Positions 12,947 to 25,600 of a stretch of DNA of 64,000 bases are shown here, piece by piece. The notes under the pieces were generated by a model. It was not told where the DNA came from, did no database searches, and was given only the letters and a program-made list of their open reading frames with translations. Every line of letters starts with the position of its first letter. The first letter of the stretch is position 1. Position numbers and translations under genes: made by a program. This DNA comes from Nipponacmea schrenckii (Eukaryota > Mollusca > Gastropoda > Lottiidae), in the NCBI GenBank assembly GCA_030562195.1, contig JAUJPP010000003.1:47870602-47934601 (forward strand). Reading direction: 5' to 3'.

Positions 12947-13394
12947 GTTATTGTTTAAGTTAAAGATAAACATGTTAAAATGTTAATTAAGTGTTTTCAG
13001 GAAGGTGTTAATAATAGTGTTAAATTATGAACACGTTTTTGCAGTGTATGATATCTGATAGATGTCGAAAATGGATTAGAGGCCGATGTCGGCAGGATAT
13101 CTGAAAACCATCGGCTTACAGATTTCCGCTTATAGCTCCGGCATGTCTAGAACTTTTGCCCATTTGTGGTCTAACTAACCCTATCTATAATGTATATTTG
13201 AAAATTTAATACCATATTCTACAAGCATAGTTACACATGAATATTATGATTACAAAAATGAAAATGGGAAAATGTAACAAAAGAATATATTACATTACCA
13301 AAATGTTAACTTCACAAATTTAAATTATATTCAAAATCGCGAATAATTATCCTCTGTCAACCAATCCCCAACAGCATATTTCAGAATAATCACT

Positions 13395-13617
13395 CAATTG
13401 GGTTTCTTATTCCCTGCAGCCAATTTTGGCCTTTGTGAGGGACCCGAACCATATACCACCCAAATATTGTACTTTTATTTGTTATATTGTACATATTTAA
13501 TCTGTACCTTTTAATATTTAATTTCATTCTGTTTTGTTATAATATTGTACATATTGTATATATTTAATTGTATATGGTTCAATAAATTAATTAACTACTA
13601 CTACTACTAACTACTTA
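13395..13617 (+). repeat. Probable non-LTR retroelement 3' end with ACT-repeat tail
   Basis: An AT-rich stretch with repeated ATATTGTACAT words, an AATAAA at about 13583 and an (ACT)n microsatellite tail resembles the 3' untranslated end of a retroposed LINE or SINE. No coding part is seen. The preceding frame (PEPYTTQ) is too short to classify. Confidence 0.35.
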
Positions 13618-13639
13618 ATTCAAAAAGAGATAAGGCCTT

Positions 13640-13835
13640 CTAGTTCAGGCTTAAAACCTGTCAGTGATGGAGTTCATTAGGGCTGACTCGGTAAAAATGT
13701 CTGGTCGTTCGGATGGGACAAGAAAATGAGACCCCTGTGTTACAGGCTGCTCACGCTTAAGACCCATCGCCAGTTAGACATCGAAATAAATATTGTTTTC
13801 ATTGTAAACTGCATGGCGTTGCCCGTCTTCATTGA
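13640..13835 (+). repeat. Dispersed SINE-like repeat, copy 1
   Basis: Shares a core of the form GGATGGGACAA...GGCC...GTTAAAGATCC with copies at 18655-18860 and 34500-34775, and a GGCGTTGCCCGTCTTC block with the 18 kb copy. A 3' fragment (GTAGGACGTAAAACTCCATT) is also present near 14346. Three dispersed copies with a shared core point to a SINE family. Confidence 0.5.
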
Positions 13836-14817
13836 AGTATATAACACTTAAACATTCATTTTATTCCTATTGACATAAAAAACATGATTGAATATATCAT
13901 ATTAACATAAATTGATAGATCTGTGTAAAAATGGGAGAAAGCATATTAACATAATTTGTTGTTATTTTATAGGCCTACGTTTTAATTACCTGTTATCCAA
14001 ACGACACCAACAATTGGCTTATAGTTCGAAACAACTAAGTTTGTCCTAGTCACGAGAGAAATTTAATCCCTTGTGTCACATATTAGGCCTACATGCCTAA
14101 CAATCTTCCAATGTTATCGTTATTTCAAGGGGCGGTTTAGATTATCTTTGTCTAGCGTTTGAAGTATATTTTAAAAAGAGATTTTCTACAATTGTTATAA
14201 TTATCGATAAGATTATAACCGATATGCACCAGGTTTTCATTCTTAATTCCAGCAATCGATTTTGCCAAACCCTGGCGACAGGACTTAATATTAGTTGTAG
14301 AACCCTTATTTTTTGTCTTGGGTCTTCCCTTTCTCAGAGCAGAAAAGTAGGACGTAAAACTCCATTCATTTCATTTCATTTCCCTTTCTCAGGAAATTTC
14401 GAAAACTATATGCTAGAAGCCTGGCTGGCTGACGATTGCGAGGCGCCAATATCCTTGTAAAAATGTTTTTTTTTTTGTCAATTAATCACCACCTTGTAAC
14501 TGAAGGTCTTAAGAGAAACTAATTGTTGGAGCTAAATTTTCAGTATAGCCGTACCTAGACTTGACCCTCACCCTGACGACGGGGCTTGTTTTATCATGAC
14601 GAAATTACCTTACCTTTAGTGAATGGGAGCTTTGCATACTATTCATGAGCAACACTATTGTTGTCGTTATTCATTATTCAGTTTAATTTACAGGATGTGG
14701 ATTCACATAATCCTGTTTTATAGTAGAAACCTACGAGAACAATTTTTTTAAAAATAAGATATAAAGTTATAGAGAATGATATCCGAGAAGAGTCTCTAGG
14801 AAAGATGAGTCGTCATT

Positions 14818-15575
14818 TTAAAGGGATAATAGGTCTTCGCATGAAAATAAAGTTTTAGTTGCAAGAAAGGTCAATATGAGTGTATATTTATCAGGGAACT
14901 TACCTGGTGTCATAAAGTTACATAATATCTTAAAATCTTGAAAACTCGCAAAACAAAGTCATTTTTTAAAAACGCTTAATCCTTTTATTAAGCGTTTTTC
15001 AATAATCAAATGCATCTTGATGCAAGGGTGCGGGAACAAATTTTAGGTTGGGGGGGGGGGGGGAGGGGGCAAACTATTTCAAAGTCAAAAAAACTGTTAT
15101 CATTCATATACCTTTATTTCAAAAATTAATCGAATTACGGGAGATAACTTAAAAGAATTAAGACAACAATTATTATTCATTTAAATAATTTGATCGTGAT
15201 AGAGAAACTTATATTCTTTGATTGGATAACCAGCTTGGAAGGTTAAAAAACACAAGGAGATTTACAAATATGGCCTTATGGGACAATTACATATTTAGGC
15301 TACCCGGCACATATAATTATTTTATTTCATTTTGGGGGGGGGGGGGCAAAAGATATTTTTGCCCCCCCATCGAAAATTTGCCAACCCCAAGCCCCCTGCA
15401 TCCCCCCCCCCCCTGTTCCCGCGCCTATGTCTTGATGGATTATGTTTTGGATATTGTTTTATTTTTTTTATGTTATTTATGGTAGCAGGTATATTTACTG
15501 ATGAATAGAGCTCTTACTGACCAATTTTACAATTGTCAATGTTTATGTTCATTCTAAGATCTATTATCCCTTTAA
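14818..15575. mobile_element. TTAA-target MITE, subfamily B, carrying a nested insertion
   Basis: Bounded by TTAA at 14818-14821 and 15572-15575. Terminal inverted repeats of about 34 bp begin TTAAAGGGATAATAG on both sides. The interior matches the copy at 44632-44961, including an AAACGCTTAAT...ATTAAGCG inverted pair and GATGAATAGAGCTCTTA. It is interrupted at 15023-15429 by another transposon. Without that insert the element is about 343 bp. No ORF. A short open frame across the insert (15222-15485) is chance. Confidence 0.8.
15023..15429. mobile_element. hAT-type MITE nested in the TTAA MITE
   Basis: A 407-bp insertion with imperfect terminal inverted repeats: CAAGGGTGCGGGAACA at the left and, reversed, CATAGGCGCGGGAACA at the right. 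An exact 8-bp target duplication, TCTTGATG, lies at 15015-15022 and 15430-15437. Eight-base duplications and CA-G-rich ends are hAT hallmarks. Near both ends are long G or C runs that can pair. The related copy at 44632 lacks the insert, which confirms the empty site. Confidence 0.8.
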
Positions 15576-16186
15576 CATTTTCACTTGTTAGGTTGCAATC
15601 TCGTCCTTATATCGGAGAATGAAGGCCCTAGCTTGAACTGAATTGAACGACTTTTTTTCTGGGAAAAGATGAAATTGGTCAAACGGATAGACAAACGTAT
15701 AACTCCATTCATTTTAATGTAATGGCGGATTACACGGCCCTGGTTTAATAATAATAATTTAAATGTGCTTGTAGTCTGACATTTCTTTAGACAGAGGTTA
15801 GTTCCCCTTGAATTCCCAAGTCAAGGGAAGATGGTTTATTGACGTTATCGACAATAAATAGTATACATTTCTTTGAATATTGCTCACGAACGTTGTTTAT
15901 TTGTTCCTTCTTTTGTAGATGAGGCAATTCTTATTCCTGTGGAATCAAAAGCATAATTCTTCAGTTTAGCTTAATGAAATCTTCTTATCTAGGCTATCTA
16001 CTTCAGACTACAATTAATAGCTCACCCTGAGAAATAATCTTTTTGGATATTTAATTGTAGTTTAAATCTACCAGATTCCACTAGCAGAAATGAACACAAT
16101 ACATGTACCGGTATATAATTTGTATAGCCCAGTTAACAGATTTATACAGGTTTCTATATCTTTTATAATTAAAATCTGTTTGAGTG

Positions 16187-19100
16187 ATGCCAGCTGAAGT
16201 GGTGAGTTCAACTTCTAGTAGATTTAAATACTTATCAAAGCTTATTATAGACCTTCATATTATTTTTTCCATATTTAGTTCATGAATCATAACACATCCA
16301 TACTCAAACTGAAAGCCACAAATTCTTAACCTGAAGTTTCTGTAGAATTTATACGTTAAGCCGATGCCTACTATATAGTAGCCTACCCGTACCGGGTAGG
16401 CCTACATAACAAATCCAAAATCCAAAACAACATATTGGCATTATTGGTATCTGCTTGCTATCTTTTCAGATGTTTCTCATACATGATCATAGTATAATGT
16501 TGTATATGTTATTATAGAGTGTTATAACTACTGTTTATAATGGTGAAAAATGGTTGAACCAGTATTTTGAATCAGTTTATACACAAACTTATCATGGATT
16601 ACTCCAATTGTCTATTTATAATGATGGATCTACGGTAGGTGACATTTGTAATGAGCCTAATTTAAAAAAAAAATTACGGGCCATATCTCCGAACAGAGGA
16701 AAGAGCATAATTAGGTAAATTTTATTGAAAGCTATGGTGGTTTGTTGATAATTGCTATTATGCTTAATGAATAAATTATTAGTGAAACTAGTTGGAAATA
16801 TGAATATAAAAAAAGATATTTAATTCAATATTTGATGTTGTAGGATAATTCAAAATCAATAATAGAATGCTGGTCAACCAAGTTGAAAACAAGAGACATC
16901 AGTCTTATTCTGTCTGGACACACAGGACTTCCAAGAGGGGGTATGTAATCATGCTAATCAAATTCTAAATATTACTTGTACTTTGAAAATACTCTAATTT
17001 ATGTCATAAGAATGGTTTGATATATGGATATAGGCTGTATCAGCTGATAATATAATAAGGCTACTACTGGTATGAGGCATTCTCTTCAAATGTTTTTAAA
17101 TTTAAAAGAAAAGCTATGAGTGTGCTATTTCACTTGATATAAATAACAATACTACAAAGGTTAACTTATAACTTGTTTTGTTTCAGTTGGTCATGGTAAA
17201 AATGTAGCAGTTAGACAAAGTTCAGGAAAATTTCTCTGTTTTCTAGACGCTGTAAGTTATTCTATTAAAGGTATTTACATGCATTTGCATATCTGGGCTT
17301 AAATAATAAAATATGCTACTTTAAAATTTCCATTTCAGTATTAGTATATATGTATTCACTCATTTTATAAAATAATAAAAGTACTTTAATATACTATGTA
17401 TTATAGGATGATGAGATGAATGAATGTAGAATTGAAAAACAACTTCAAGCTGCTAAATCACTCCCTAATGCTGTAAGTTATATCTTTGTTTACTTTTACC
17501 ACTAATCGGCATTATTATAGGATTAAACACAGTGTTTATATTGTTTGTTAAAGTAAGTAATATAAGTTGGTTCGCTCTCTTAACTCTTTAAACTTGAAGT
17601 GTTAACAGCAGCTGATTATTTTTTCTCGTCGATAACTTCATTGTTGATTTACCACCTCTTACCAATATTGTTTTGTGGCTCATTGACTGAACATGGTTGT
17701 TGGGGAAAATTGAATTTTTTATTTTTCTTTTTTTAATGTCACTGACTTATACTTGATGACAGATGGGGACTATTTTAGACACAATCAGTCCTGACTGGCA
17801 TATATTGCCAAATCGACAGTCCTGCCACCAATCCAAAACAATATACCTTTAAAGAGCACACATAAATTTATTAAAGTGAAGTTTTGATATTTTACAGATA
17901 ATAGGTTGTAGATTCCATCGTTTACCAGCAGATTCTACCAAAAGATATACGCAATGGGCCAATAATTTATCTCCTAAACAGCTTTATACGCAGGTATAAT
18001 GCACATAATTACGGACATTTTATCATTTTCAAGGCAGGAATTGTTTAGAAAGGTAGAAAGACTTTGTGTGTACTGGTCTAGAACAAACGATTCTATGTTT
18101 TTGATATTAAAGAAATTGCTAATAAGTATTTATCAAGTGATTAAAATGCATAATATTGATGCCATAGAAAATGTGGTGTACCTTATCAATAACTGTGTCC
18201 TTGCTTGGGTTTCATATGCTTGCTGCTTGCCACATTTTGTTTTGTTATGAATGTTTTAGGCCTACACCAGTCATGGACCAACTGTTGTCATGCCAACCTG
18301 GTTTTGTAGGAGAGTTGTTTTTGATAATGTTGGAGGGTTTGATGAAGGAGGCAAGGTGGGTTTCTTTAGTTAAACACAAATCTTTAAAAATGGTATGTTA
18401 TATCATTTTAAGAGTTGCGTATGGTTTGCATCTTAAAATAGTCATGATTGGCCAACCTGTCAGCTACGTTTGGCACTCGTGAGATACGATTGGAACATTA
18501 TTCACTATGCTATATTGTGAGGGCACCTTTAACAAACTGTGGGTAAAAAAAATGGATAAAAACCTCCTCTCTTAACAATTAACATCATGCATCGGAACCT
18601 AAGACACTTTCACACTTCAGGAATCAATCCTAGCCATAACAATGTTTCAACTGGTAAGGAGGGGCTGACATTAAGATGGTTTATTTAATTATTTAGATGG
18701 GACAATAAACCATGGACCTTGTGCTTAGGCTGTGCATGTTAAAGATCCTTCGAAATAGTGTAGGCTAATTTTGATGGCCTGGCAACATTTGCTTCATTGC
18801 ACACTGAATTGCGTTGCCTGTCTTCTTATCCCAATCAAGTGCAGAAAACTAGGTCATTAAACTTCACTTTATTTCTTACTGAAACAGGGTGTACCAGAAG
18901 ATTTGATATTTTTCTACAATCATCTAGAGATTGGTGGAGAACTTTATAGACTAGATGAAGATTTAATGATGTATAGATATCATACAGAAGCTACAACCTT
19001 CTCTGTTGATAGGTAGGCCTATTACAAGTTTTATCCAAACTTATTCTTGTCATGCTCAAATCATAATGAGCTCATCTTGGCTTTATACATGGTACTTCTA

Positions 19101-20127
19101 CACTGAAGTTTTATCAGAAGAAGTCCAAAGTAGATGAAAACAAAGTTCAACATATAAACCCTCTGACATCATATCATCAAGTTAAGTATTCAACCTAGAA
19201 ATTTATGACATTTTGTCTAGAAAATATTTATGTTTATTTTTAATAGGAAAACAATATGGATGTTAAGGATAGAGTTTATAGAAAAACAGGTTTTAAGTCA
19301 TTGGAGTGAGTTTACTATATGGAATGCTGGGAAACAAGGCAGGAGATTTTTCAGATCATTATCAGCTGAAAATCAGAAAAAGGTAAAATTTTGAGATAAA
19401 GTATCATAATGTGGGGAAAAGTATTCAAGAAACAAATTGATGTACTACTATTGATTGAATTATCTCTTCAAAAATCAGTTATCAGAAATGTGTTTTTATT
19501 TTCTAGGTGTGTATGTTCTGTGATGTTGATACTAGAAAGATAAACAAGGGAAGTTATATCTATGAAAATTCACAGGCAAGTCATTTTATCCTGCAGGGTG
19601 CATATAAAAAAAATTTACTTAATTTTAAATAATAGAAAAGAATAGAGAAAGCAGATTTTGATTACCGAAACCTACAGTAATGTTATATTAGCCTCAAGTT
19701 GTATTTTACCAAATTTTAAATTGTTTTGTTGCTATTTCTGATTTTATGACATTTGCTCCTTTCAGGAAATTCCAAAACCAAGAGTTCCAATTTTTCATTT
19801 TACCCAGGCCAAAACTCCTATAATAATCTGTGTCAAGTTGGTAAGTACTTTTAGATAATATTTCTCGGCTTTATTCTGGTTTCGTTTATTAGACAATATC
19901 TATATTTAAGGATTAAATGTGAGAAACTCAAAAAATGACAGTCATTTAGGTATGTGACGTGATCTATTGCATTTACACAACAATAATACGATTAAATTCA
20001 CTGTTATTAATAATATTTGATCTTATTATTTTGCCTTTCATTACAGGATTTGACAAATGGAGATTTTGAAGAGAATCTAAAATCACTAAACCTTAAAGAG
20101 GGGGTTGATTATTTTCACTTCAACTGA
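16187..20127 (+). CDS. B3GNTL1: Queuosine-tRNA galactosyltransferase (B3GNTL1/QTGAL), complete, 12 exons
   Basis: GT2-family glycosyltransferase. The vertebrate orthologue, QTGAL, transfers galactose from UDP-galactose to queuosine at the wobble position of cytoplasmic tRNA-Tyr. Exons: 16187-16201, 16518-16634, 16844-16940, 17187-17251, 17407-17472, 17898-17993, 18260-18355, 18888-19012, 19247-19382, 19507-19575, 19766-19840, 20047-20127. They total 1038 bases and 345 residues, against 361 in human. Residues 6-14 are the N-terminal GT-A strand (SVITTVYNG). The metal-binding DxDD equivalent is LDADD at 96-100. [30 protein letters not shown] and the C-terminal [11 protein letters not shown] are near-identical to the family. 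The five-residue first exon (MPAEV) was chosen because it ends in phase 0 at a good GT donor and precedes the first conserved strand. Intron 10 uses a GC donor. No signal peptide, consistent with a cytosolic enzyme. Confidence 0.95.
18655..18860 (+). repeat. Dispersed SINE-like repeat, copy 2 (B3GNTL1 intron 7)
   Basis: Carries the family core AGATGGGACAATAAACCATG, followed by a GTGCATGTTAAAGATCC block and TTGCGTTGCCTGTCTTC. Matches the copies at 13640 and 34500 in order and spacing. Confidence 0.55.
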
Positions 20128-20439
20128 ATCCCATGGATAGATGATACACTTTAAATCAAAACATCTCCATCAATTAGCATATGACCCTTGAACAGGAAGT
20201 TATTGATGGCAGGTTACAACATATTGAGACAGGTGAAAATGGAGCATCACAGCTGAGATTATCGAGATGGTTTCTGAAATGTGAAACTTTTCACTATTAT
20301 TGTTATAACACCACAATTGAAAGCAGTGCACCGTGATAATAGCAGGTGTGGAAGAATCCACAAGAAAATAGTTGAAGCTCATACCTGTTGATGGCAAAAC
20401 TCTTCAGGTGAATGTGTTTTTAGTTGATGTCCTCATATC
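20128..20439 (+). other. B3GNTL1 3' flank
   Basis: Start of the probable 3' untranslated region of B3GNTL1. Candidate polyadenylation signals AATAAA occur further on, at about 21322 and 21554, so the minisatellite that follows could be transcribed. Nothing else recognised. Confidence 0.4.
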
Positions 20440-20995
20440 CTGAAAACAGCATAGAGAGTTGAGAGCTTTGAAACATTATACCTGGCAACAGGTGAAAACA
20501 CACCATTTGAGATTTTCGAAACATCATACCTGGCAACGGGTAAAAATACACCAGTTGAGATCTTCGAAACATCATACCTGGCGATTTGTAAAAACACCAT
20601 AGTTGAGAGCATTGAAACATCATACCTGGCGATTTGTAAAAACACCATAGTTGAGAGCATTGAAACATCATACCTGGCGATTTGTAAAAACACCATAGTT
20701 AAGAGCATTGAAATATCATACCTGGCAACAGGTGAAAACACCATAGTTAAGAGCTTTGAAATATCATACCTGGCAACGGGTGAAAACACCATAGTTGAGA
20801 GCATTGAAATATCATACCTGGCAACAGGTGAAAACACCATAGTTGAGAGCACTGGTTGAATCATCATACCTGGTGACATGTAAAAACACCATAGTTGAGA
20901 GCATTGAAATATCATACCTGGTTGAATCATCATACCTGGTGACATGTAAAAACACCATAGTTGAGAGCCTTTAAACATCATACCTGGCAAGGGGT
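20440..20995. repeat. 48-bp minisatellite, about eleven copies
   Basis: Units share CATACCTGGCAACAGGTGAA and AACACCATAGTTGAGAGC. CCTGG recurs at 20481, 20529, 20577, 20625, 20673, 20721 and 20769, an exact 48-base period. Later copies vary, and one inserts a short GGTTGAATCATC piece. Because 48 is a multiple of three and the unit lacks minus-strand stops, a 185-codon minus frame stays open. Its protein is a 16-residue repeat with no family features, so I take it as non-coding. Confidence 0.85.
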
Positions 20996-22641
20996 GAAAT
21001 CATTCCACATCATACATGATTATGACTGAAAGCTACTGACTAGAAAATGCACTTGATTCTAGTATAATATAGAATGTGATTTTGTGATGTTTGTAAGGTA
21101 GATATGAGTCACCTTGTTTGACCTGAAAACTAAATATACATTATCAGAATTAAATCATATTACAAGCTTGTTATAGTAGCTTGAGTTTTTACCCAAATGT
21201 TTCAGAATGATGCATACAAAATTGTTTGACAATCAAATCCTTTCATGTGTACAAGTAATTCAAGAAAAAAGAAATGCACAAAATTTACTCAGAGGCATTC
21301 GGTTAACTTGTCCAATATAAGAATAAATAAGTTTCATGAAAATGGTTAAAACTTTGTAGTGTTCATTTAATTGTGGAAAGACTGGTGTGCAATCATTGCA
21401 GTTTTAAATAAGATATTTGATGATCAGATTGTTTGTACAGAAAGTTTCCAATATTTATGTCATTAATAATTACTGAACATTAAATGCATTGAATCAGTTT
21501 ACAGCTGGATAGTAGTCAGGCATAGTCATTGTTTTAAAAATGTCTGATTTGGGAATAAATAAATCAAAAGCCCTGGTGTAATGAGGGACATTTTGCATGT
21601 TTACTTTACAATTGACACTGAAGATTTATTTTATGTGCACAACCAAAACTATTTCCCTGCCACAGTAACTTTGCACTTATGAAAGCAAGCCATATAGAAT
21701 ATTCTACCATACTGTTGATCTATATATATTATACACAGGTTTATTTGTTTTTTTAAGGTTTTATTACTATTCCATTTTATAATTATTTTACAGAAAAATA
21801 GGTTTTATAAATTGACAGACTTTTTCTGAACCCAACTCTGATAAGAAATTAAGGTTTAATCCATGTACAAAAATTGATTACCAATCAAACTAAACTGCGC
21901 TAATGCATTAGTAAAATTGCTATGATAAAGGTATTTATGAAGTGAGATCAATATTAACATGTTATGGGGAATACAGTTCACCTTCCAATACCCCAATGGA
22001 ACTTAGATTCCAATTTACTTGAAGATAAAAGCATTGAACTTGCGTAGAACATAAACTATACGCCTTGAATAGTTACCAACTCTTTATGTTTCTATTTGAG
22101 AACAACAAAGGGTTTTGTGTAGTTGTGTTCCTTATTCGCTATATATATATTGGTCATTAACTTATTTTTCACATGAATGATATAGACATAAAGATAGGCT
22201 ATAGAATCTTATTTCCAACATTACACATCTTATACACAACACCCATTACCATGGACATCTTTTGAAAATATGTAACAGCTTGCTAAATTGACAATTATCA
22301 GCCTAATAAATCAATAGTATCATTATATATCCTGTAACTTAATTCATGAATATTATACAGAAATGTGTCATTGATACATTGAGCACCTTGAAACAGTGAT
22401 AAACCTTAACATGATTGAAAAAATACAGAAGAGATACCTGATTTGTAATCAATTATTTTCAATTTTACAAAGTAATTTCATATCTTTTTCTATTATTTTT
22501 CATGTTAACACAATTTTAAAATTATTTCCAAGTGCCATTATTCAACAAGTTATAACATAAAATAAACTTCATACAACCATCTTGTTCTAACGAAATATAA
22601 ATTATCAACCATATTCAATATGGCCATAAAATTTAACAAAG
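20996..22641. other. Gap between convergent B3GNTL1 and MARF1
   Basis: AT-rich sequence holding the 3' untranslated regions of both genes. No further gene or transposon is recognised. Confidence 0.5.
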
Positions 22642-25600
22642 TTAACAAGAATTCTGGGAAGGTTCTAATGGAATATTGAATTTAGCAGCTAGTCTTGGTC
22701 GTCTTGGTTTCCTTGGTGAGGTTCTTGGTGTATCAGAACGCACTGAGCTAGTGTCAAGTGGATGACCTCGTTTAAACAATAAATTGTATGACATTTCACT
22801 GTCCAAAGTTGTATCACATGACTGATCCAGTGTTGTATCAGGATCTGCACAAATGAAGTTCGACCTTTCACCTTGTGAATTCACCTCAGTTTTAGCCATA
22901 ACCTTTGGTTTTACATCTACACTTTGCTTTAAAGCAATACTAAGTTTGGATTGTAAAACTTGAGCATGCGACTTTGGTTCTTCAATATCATTCATCAGTA
23001 TCATTTGTACTGGACCAAGTGATGTACCACTTTTTTCGCCATTGGGTGTAATAGGATCAGATGAATTACTTGGAGCTGCAGGACTTGATCGTCCAGACCA
23101 ATTTTCTGTTAATTTGAAAGTCTTGTTGACTTCCTCAAGTTGAGTTTGACTAGCTTTCCACCAGCCTCCTTTTAATAAATTTCCAAATTCAGAAGATTTC
23201 TGGTCACCATTATATTCTGGAACATCCAGGGTATCATTCCTTGATCCCTGTTGGATGTCAACAGAATTAGCCTGAGCATCTACACTTCTACTTGAACAGC
23301 TTCTGGTCCATAAGTTCATCTGTGCTGGACTCAATCTAGTTTTAGTGATACACCCTGTAGAAGATGGACGAAATTGACTACTCTCAGCTGGACTGGAAGG
23401 ACAACTCTTAATTGGTCTAGGAGTTAAAGCTCCTTGCAATAATCTCATGACAGGACTAGTTGAATTGGATTCTTTGTTCATTCTTTGACCTAAGATGGGT
23501 ATGGGGCTAGCTGATCTTGAAATCACTCTTCTAGTTGCAGGGCTTGCTGTTCGACTTCGTGGTGGAATGGGACTACCATTTTTTGTTTCTGGCAGGTACT
23601 GAGCAGCAAATTGAAGAATTTGGGAAGTAGGAGTTTGACATAAAGGACTTCTCAAATTTCTTTTTTCATCTTCAGTAAGAACTAGGAAGTCTTTTTCTGA
23701 AAATAAATTTTAGTTCCAATATAATGCTGCATGCAGTTATGACATGAGATCTAGTAGTCAGACTGGCAGGATGGAGTCAGAGGAAGTTTTCAGATACCCA
23801 TCTGGAAAAGTGGTATATGACATGAGGTCTAGTAGAGTCTGATTGGCAGATTGGAGTCAGGGGAAGTGTTCAGATATCCACCTGGAGAAGTGGTTAATGA
23901 TATGAGGTTTGATCGAGACTGTTTGCCAGGTTTGAGTTGAGGGAAGTTTTCAGATACCCACCTGGAGAAGTAGTAAATGACATGAGGTCTGGTAGAATCT
24001 GACTGGCAGGATGGAGTTGAGGGGAAGGTACAGCTGATGGTATTGCACCACTGCATAATAAATCTATTGGAGACATGGTAACTCTTTCTTCATTCACTAG
24101 TAAATCTTCTTCTGAAATAAAACACCATATAAACCAAAACAGTGGCAGACTTTTCTGATTTTGCTTCATTCTACCAACTATGTTGGTCTGTTTAGGATGA
24201 ACTAAAAACTTGATATACTAGTAAAAGATAGCTTGCCAGGCAAGGTAACATACGCCCACTGGCAGCATTAAATTTGATTAATAAATTGAGCAATAACTCA
24301 AAAAACATTTACTGAATATTGAAGTCAAGAGCAATAACTCAAAAAATGTTCATCTACAAATCTTCAAATACGAAACCTGACCACCGCCTTATCAATTCCA
24401 ATGCTCATACCAAGTTTCATTCAAATCCATTGAAAATTGTAGCTTGTATTGCATCAACAATAAATTTTGAAATGATGTAACTAAGTCAAGGGCAATAACT
24501 CAAAGACCGTTCATCGACAAATCATCAAAATAGAACTTGACCGCCATCTTATCAATACTAATGCTCACACTAAGTTTTATACAAATCAATTGAAAATTGT
24601 AGCTTTGTTTCTACAAAAAATATTGAGGCAGGGGCAATAACTAAAAAAATCTTCATCAAAAAATCATCAAAATCGAACTTGTCCACCGTCTTATCAATAC
24701 TAATGCTCACACTAAGTTTTATACAAATCAATTGAAAATTGTAGCTTCTATTGTGTGTACAACGAATGTTGACAGACGGACCGACGGACTAAAAGACAGG
24801 GGTGACGACAATCTACGTCCACATATTCGTATAAAAAGGTCCAATCATAAGAAATATATTTGGTCTTTTAGGACATTGTATGTCAAAACTGAATGTAAAC
24901 TAAGAACAAGATTATGATACTTACCATGTGTATCTGTTACACCAGAATCATTCGAAGGAGTATCCGAATCATTTTTACCCTCAATATTACGATGTTTACC
25001 ACCAGTTAATAATACTGCAGCCTGCTGGAGGGCACCTGTAACATTATAAATGAGATCTTTAAATTTGTTTATCTTGCAATCTATATCCCACAAATTTATT
25101 TGAAATGAAAGACATAAGTGATCATGCGAATTTTTGATAATACAACCCCTTCAAAATTAATATGAAGATCTAGAAAAATATGCACCAGAGCAAGGTAGAG
25201 TAAAGTACAGACTCACTTGGCACTTTAAGCTGTTTAGATAATTGTAAAATTTTCTTTGACCCTCTGCCACGTACTGTCACAATATGAGGCAAAGCATAAA
25301 GTAAGGCTTGCAAGCTAGGAAATCCATACAATGTTGGAATAATTTCAACACCAAATGTCTCATGAAATGCTGATCCCAATTGGCTGAGAGATATTTTACC
25401 ACAACCAATCAACAAAAGTCTTATATCTCTTGCTAGAGTTTGTAGTGGTGTCAGTGAAATTACAGCAGAGTTATCATCTCCTGAAACCTAAAAGAGACAG
25501 AAAGATAATAATTATCGTTATACCCAACAATTGTAATGAAAGCCTAGCCATACTTATTGTGTTGACAAGAGTTATCAGTTAATGAAACATTCAGAAAGCA

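Noticed and set aside
15222..15485. Plus-strand ORF of 87 codons
   Set aside because: It spans the boundary and G/C runs of the nested hAT MITE; open by chance.
20433..20990. 185-codon minus-strand ORF
   Set aside because: It is the translation of a 48-base tandem repeat, whose period is a multiple of three; no start context, splice sites or family features.
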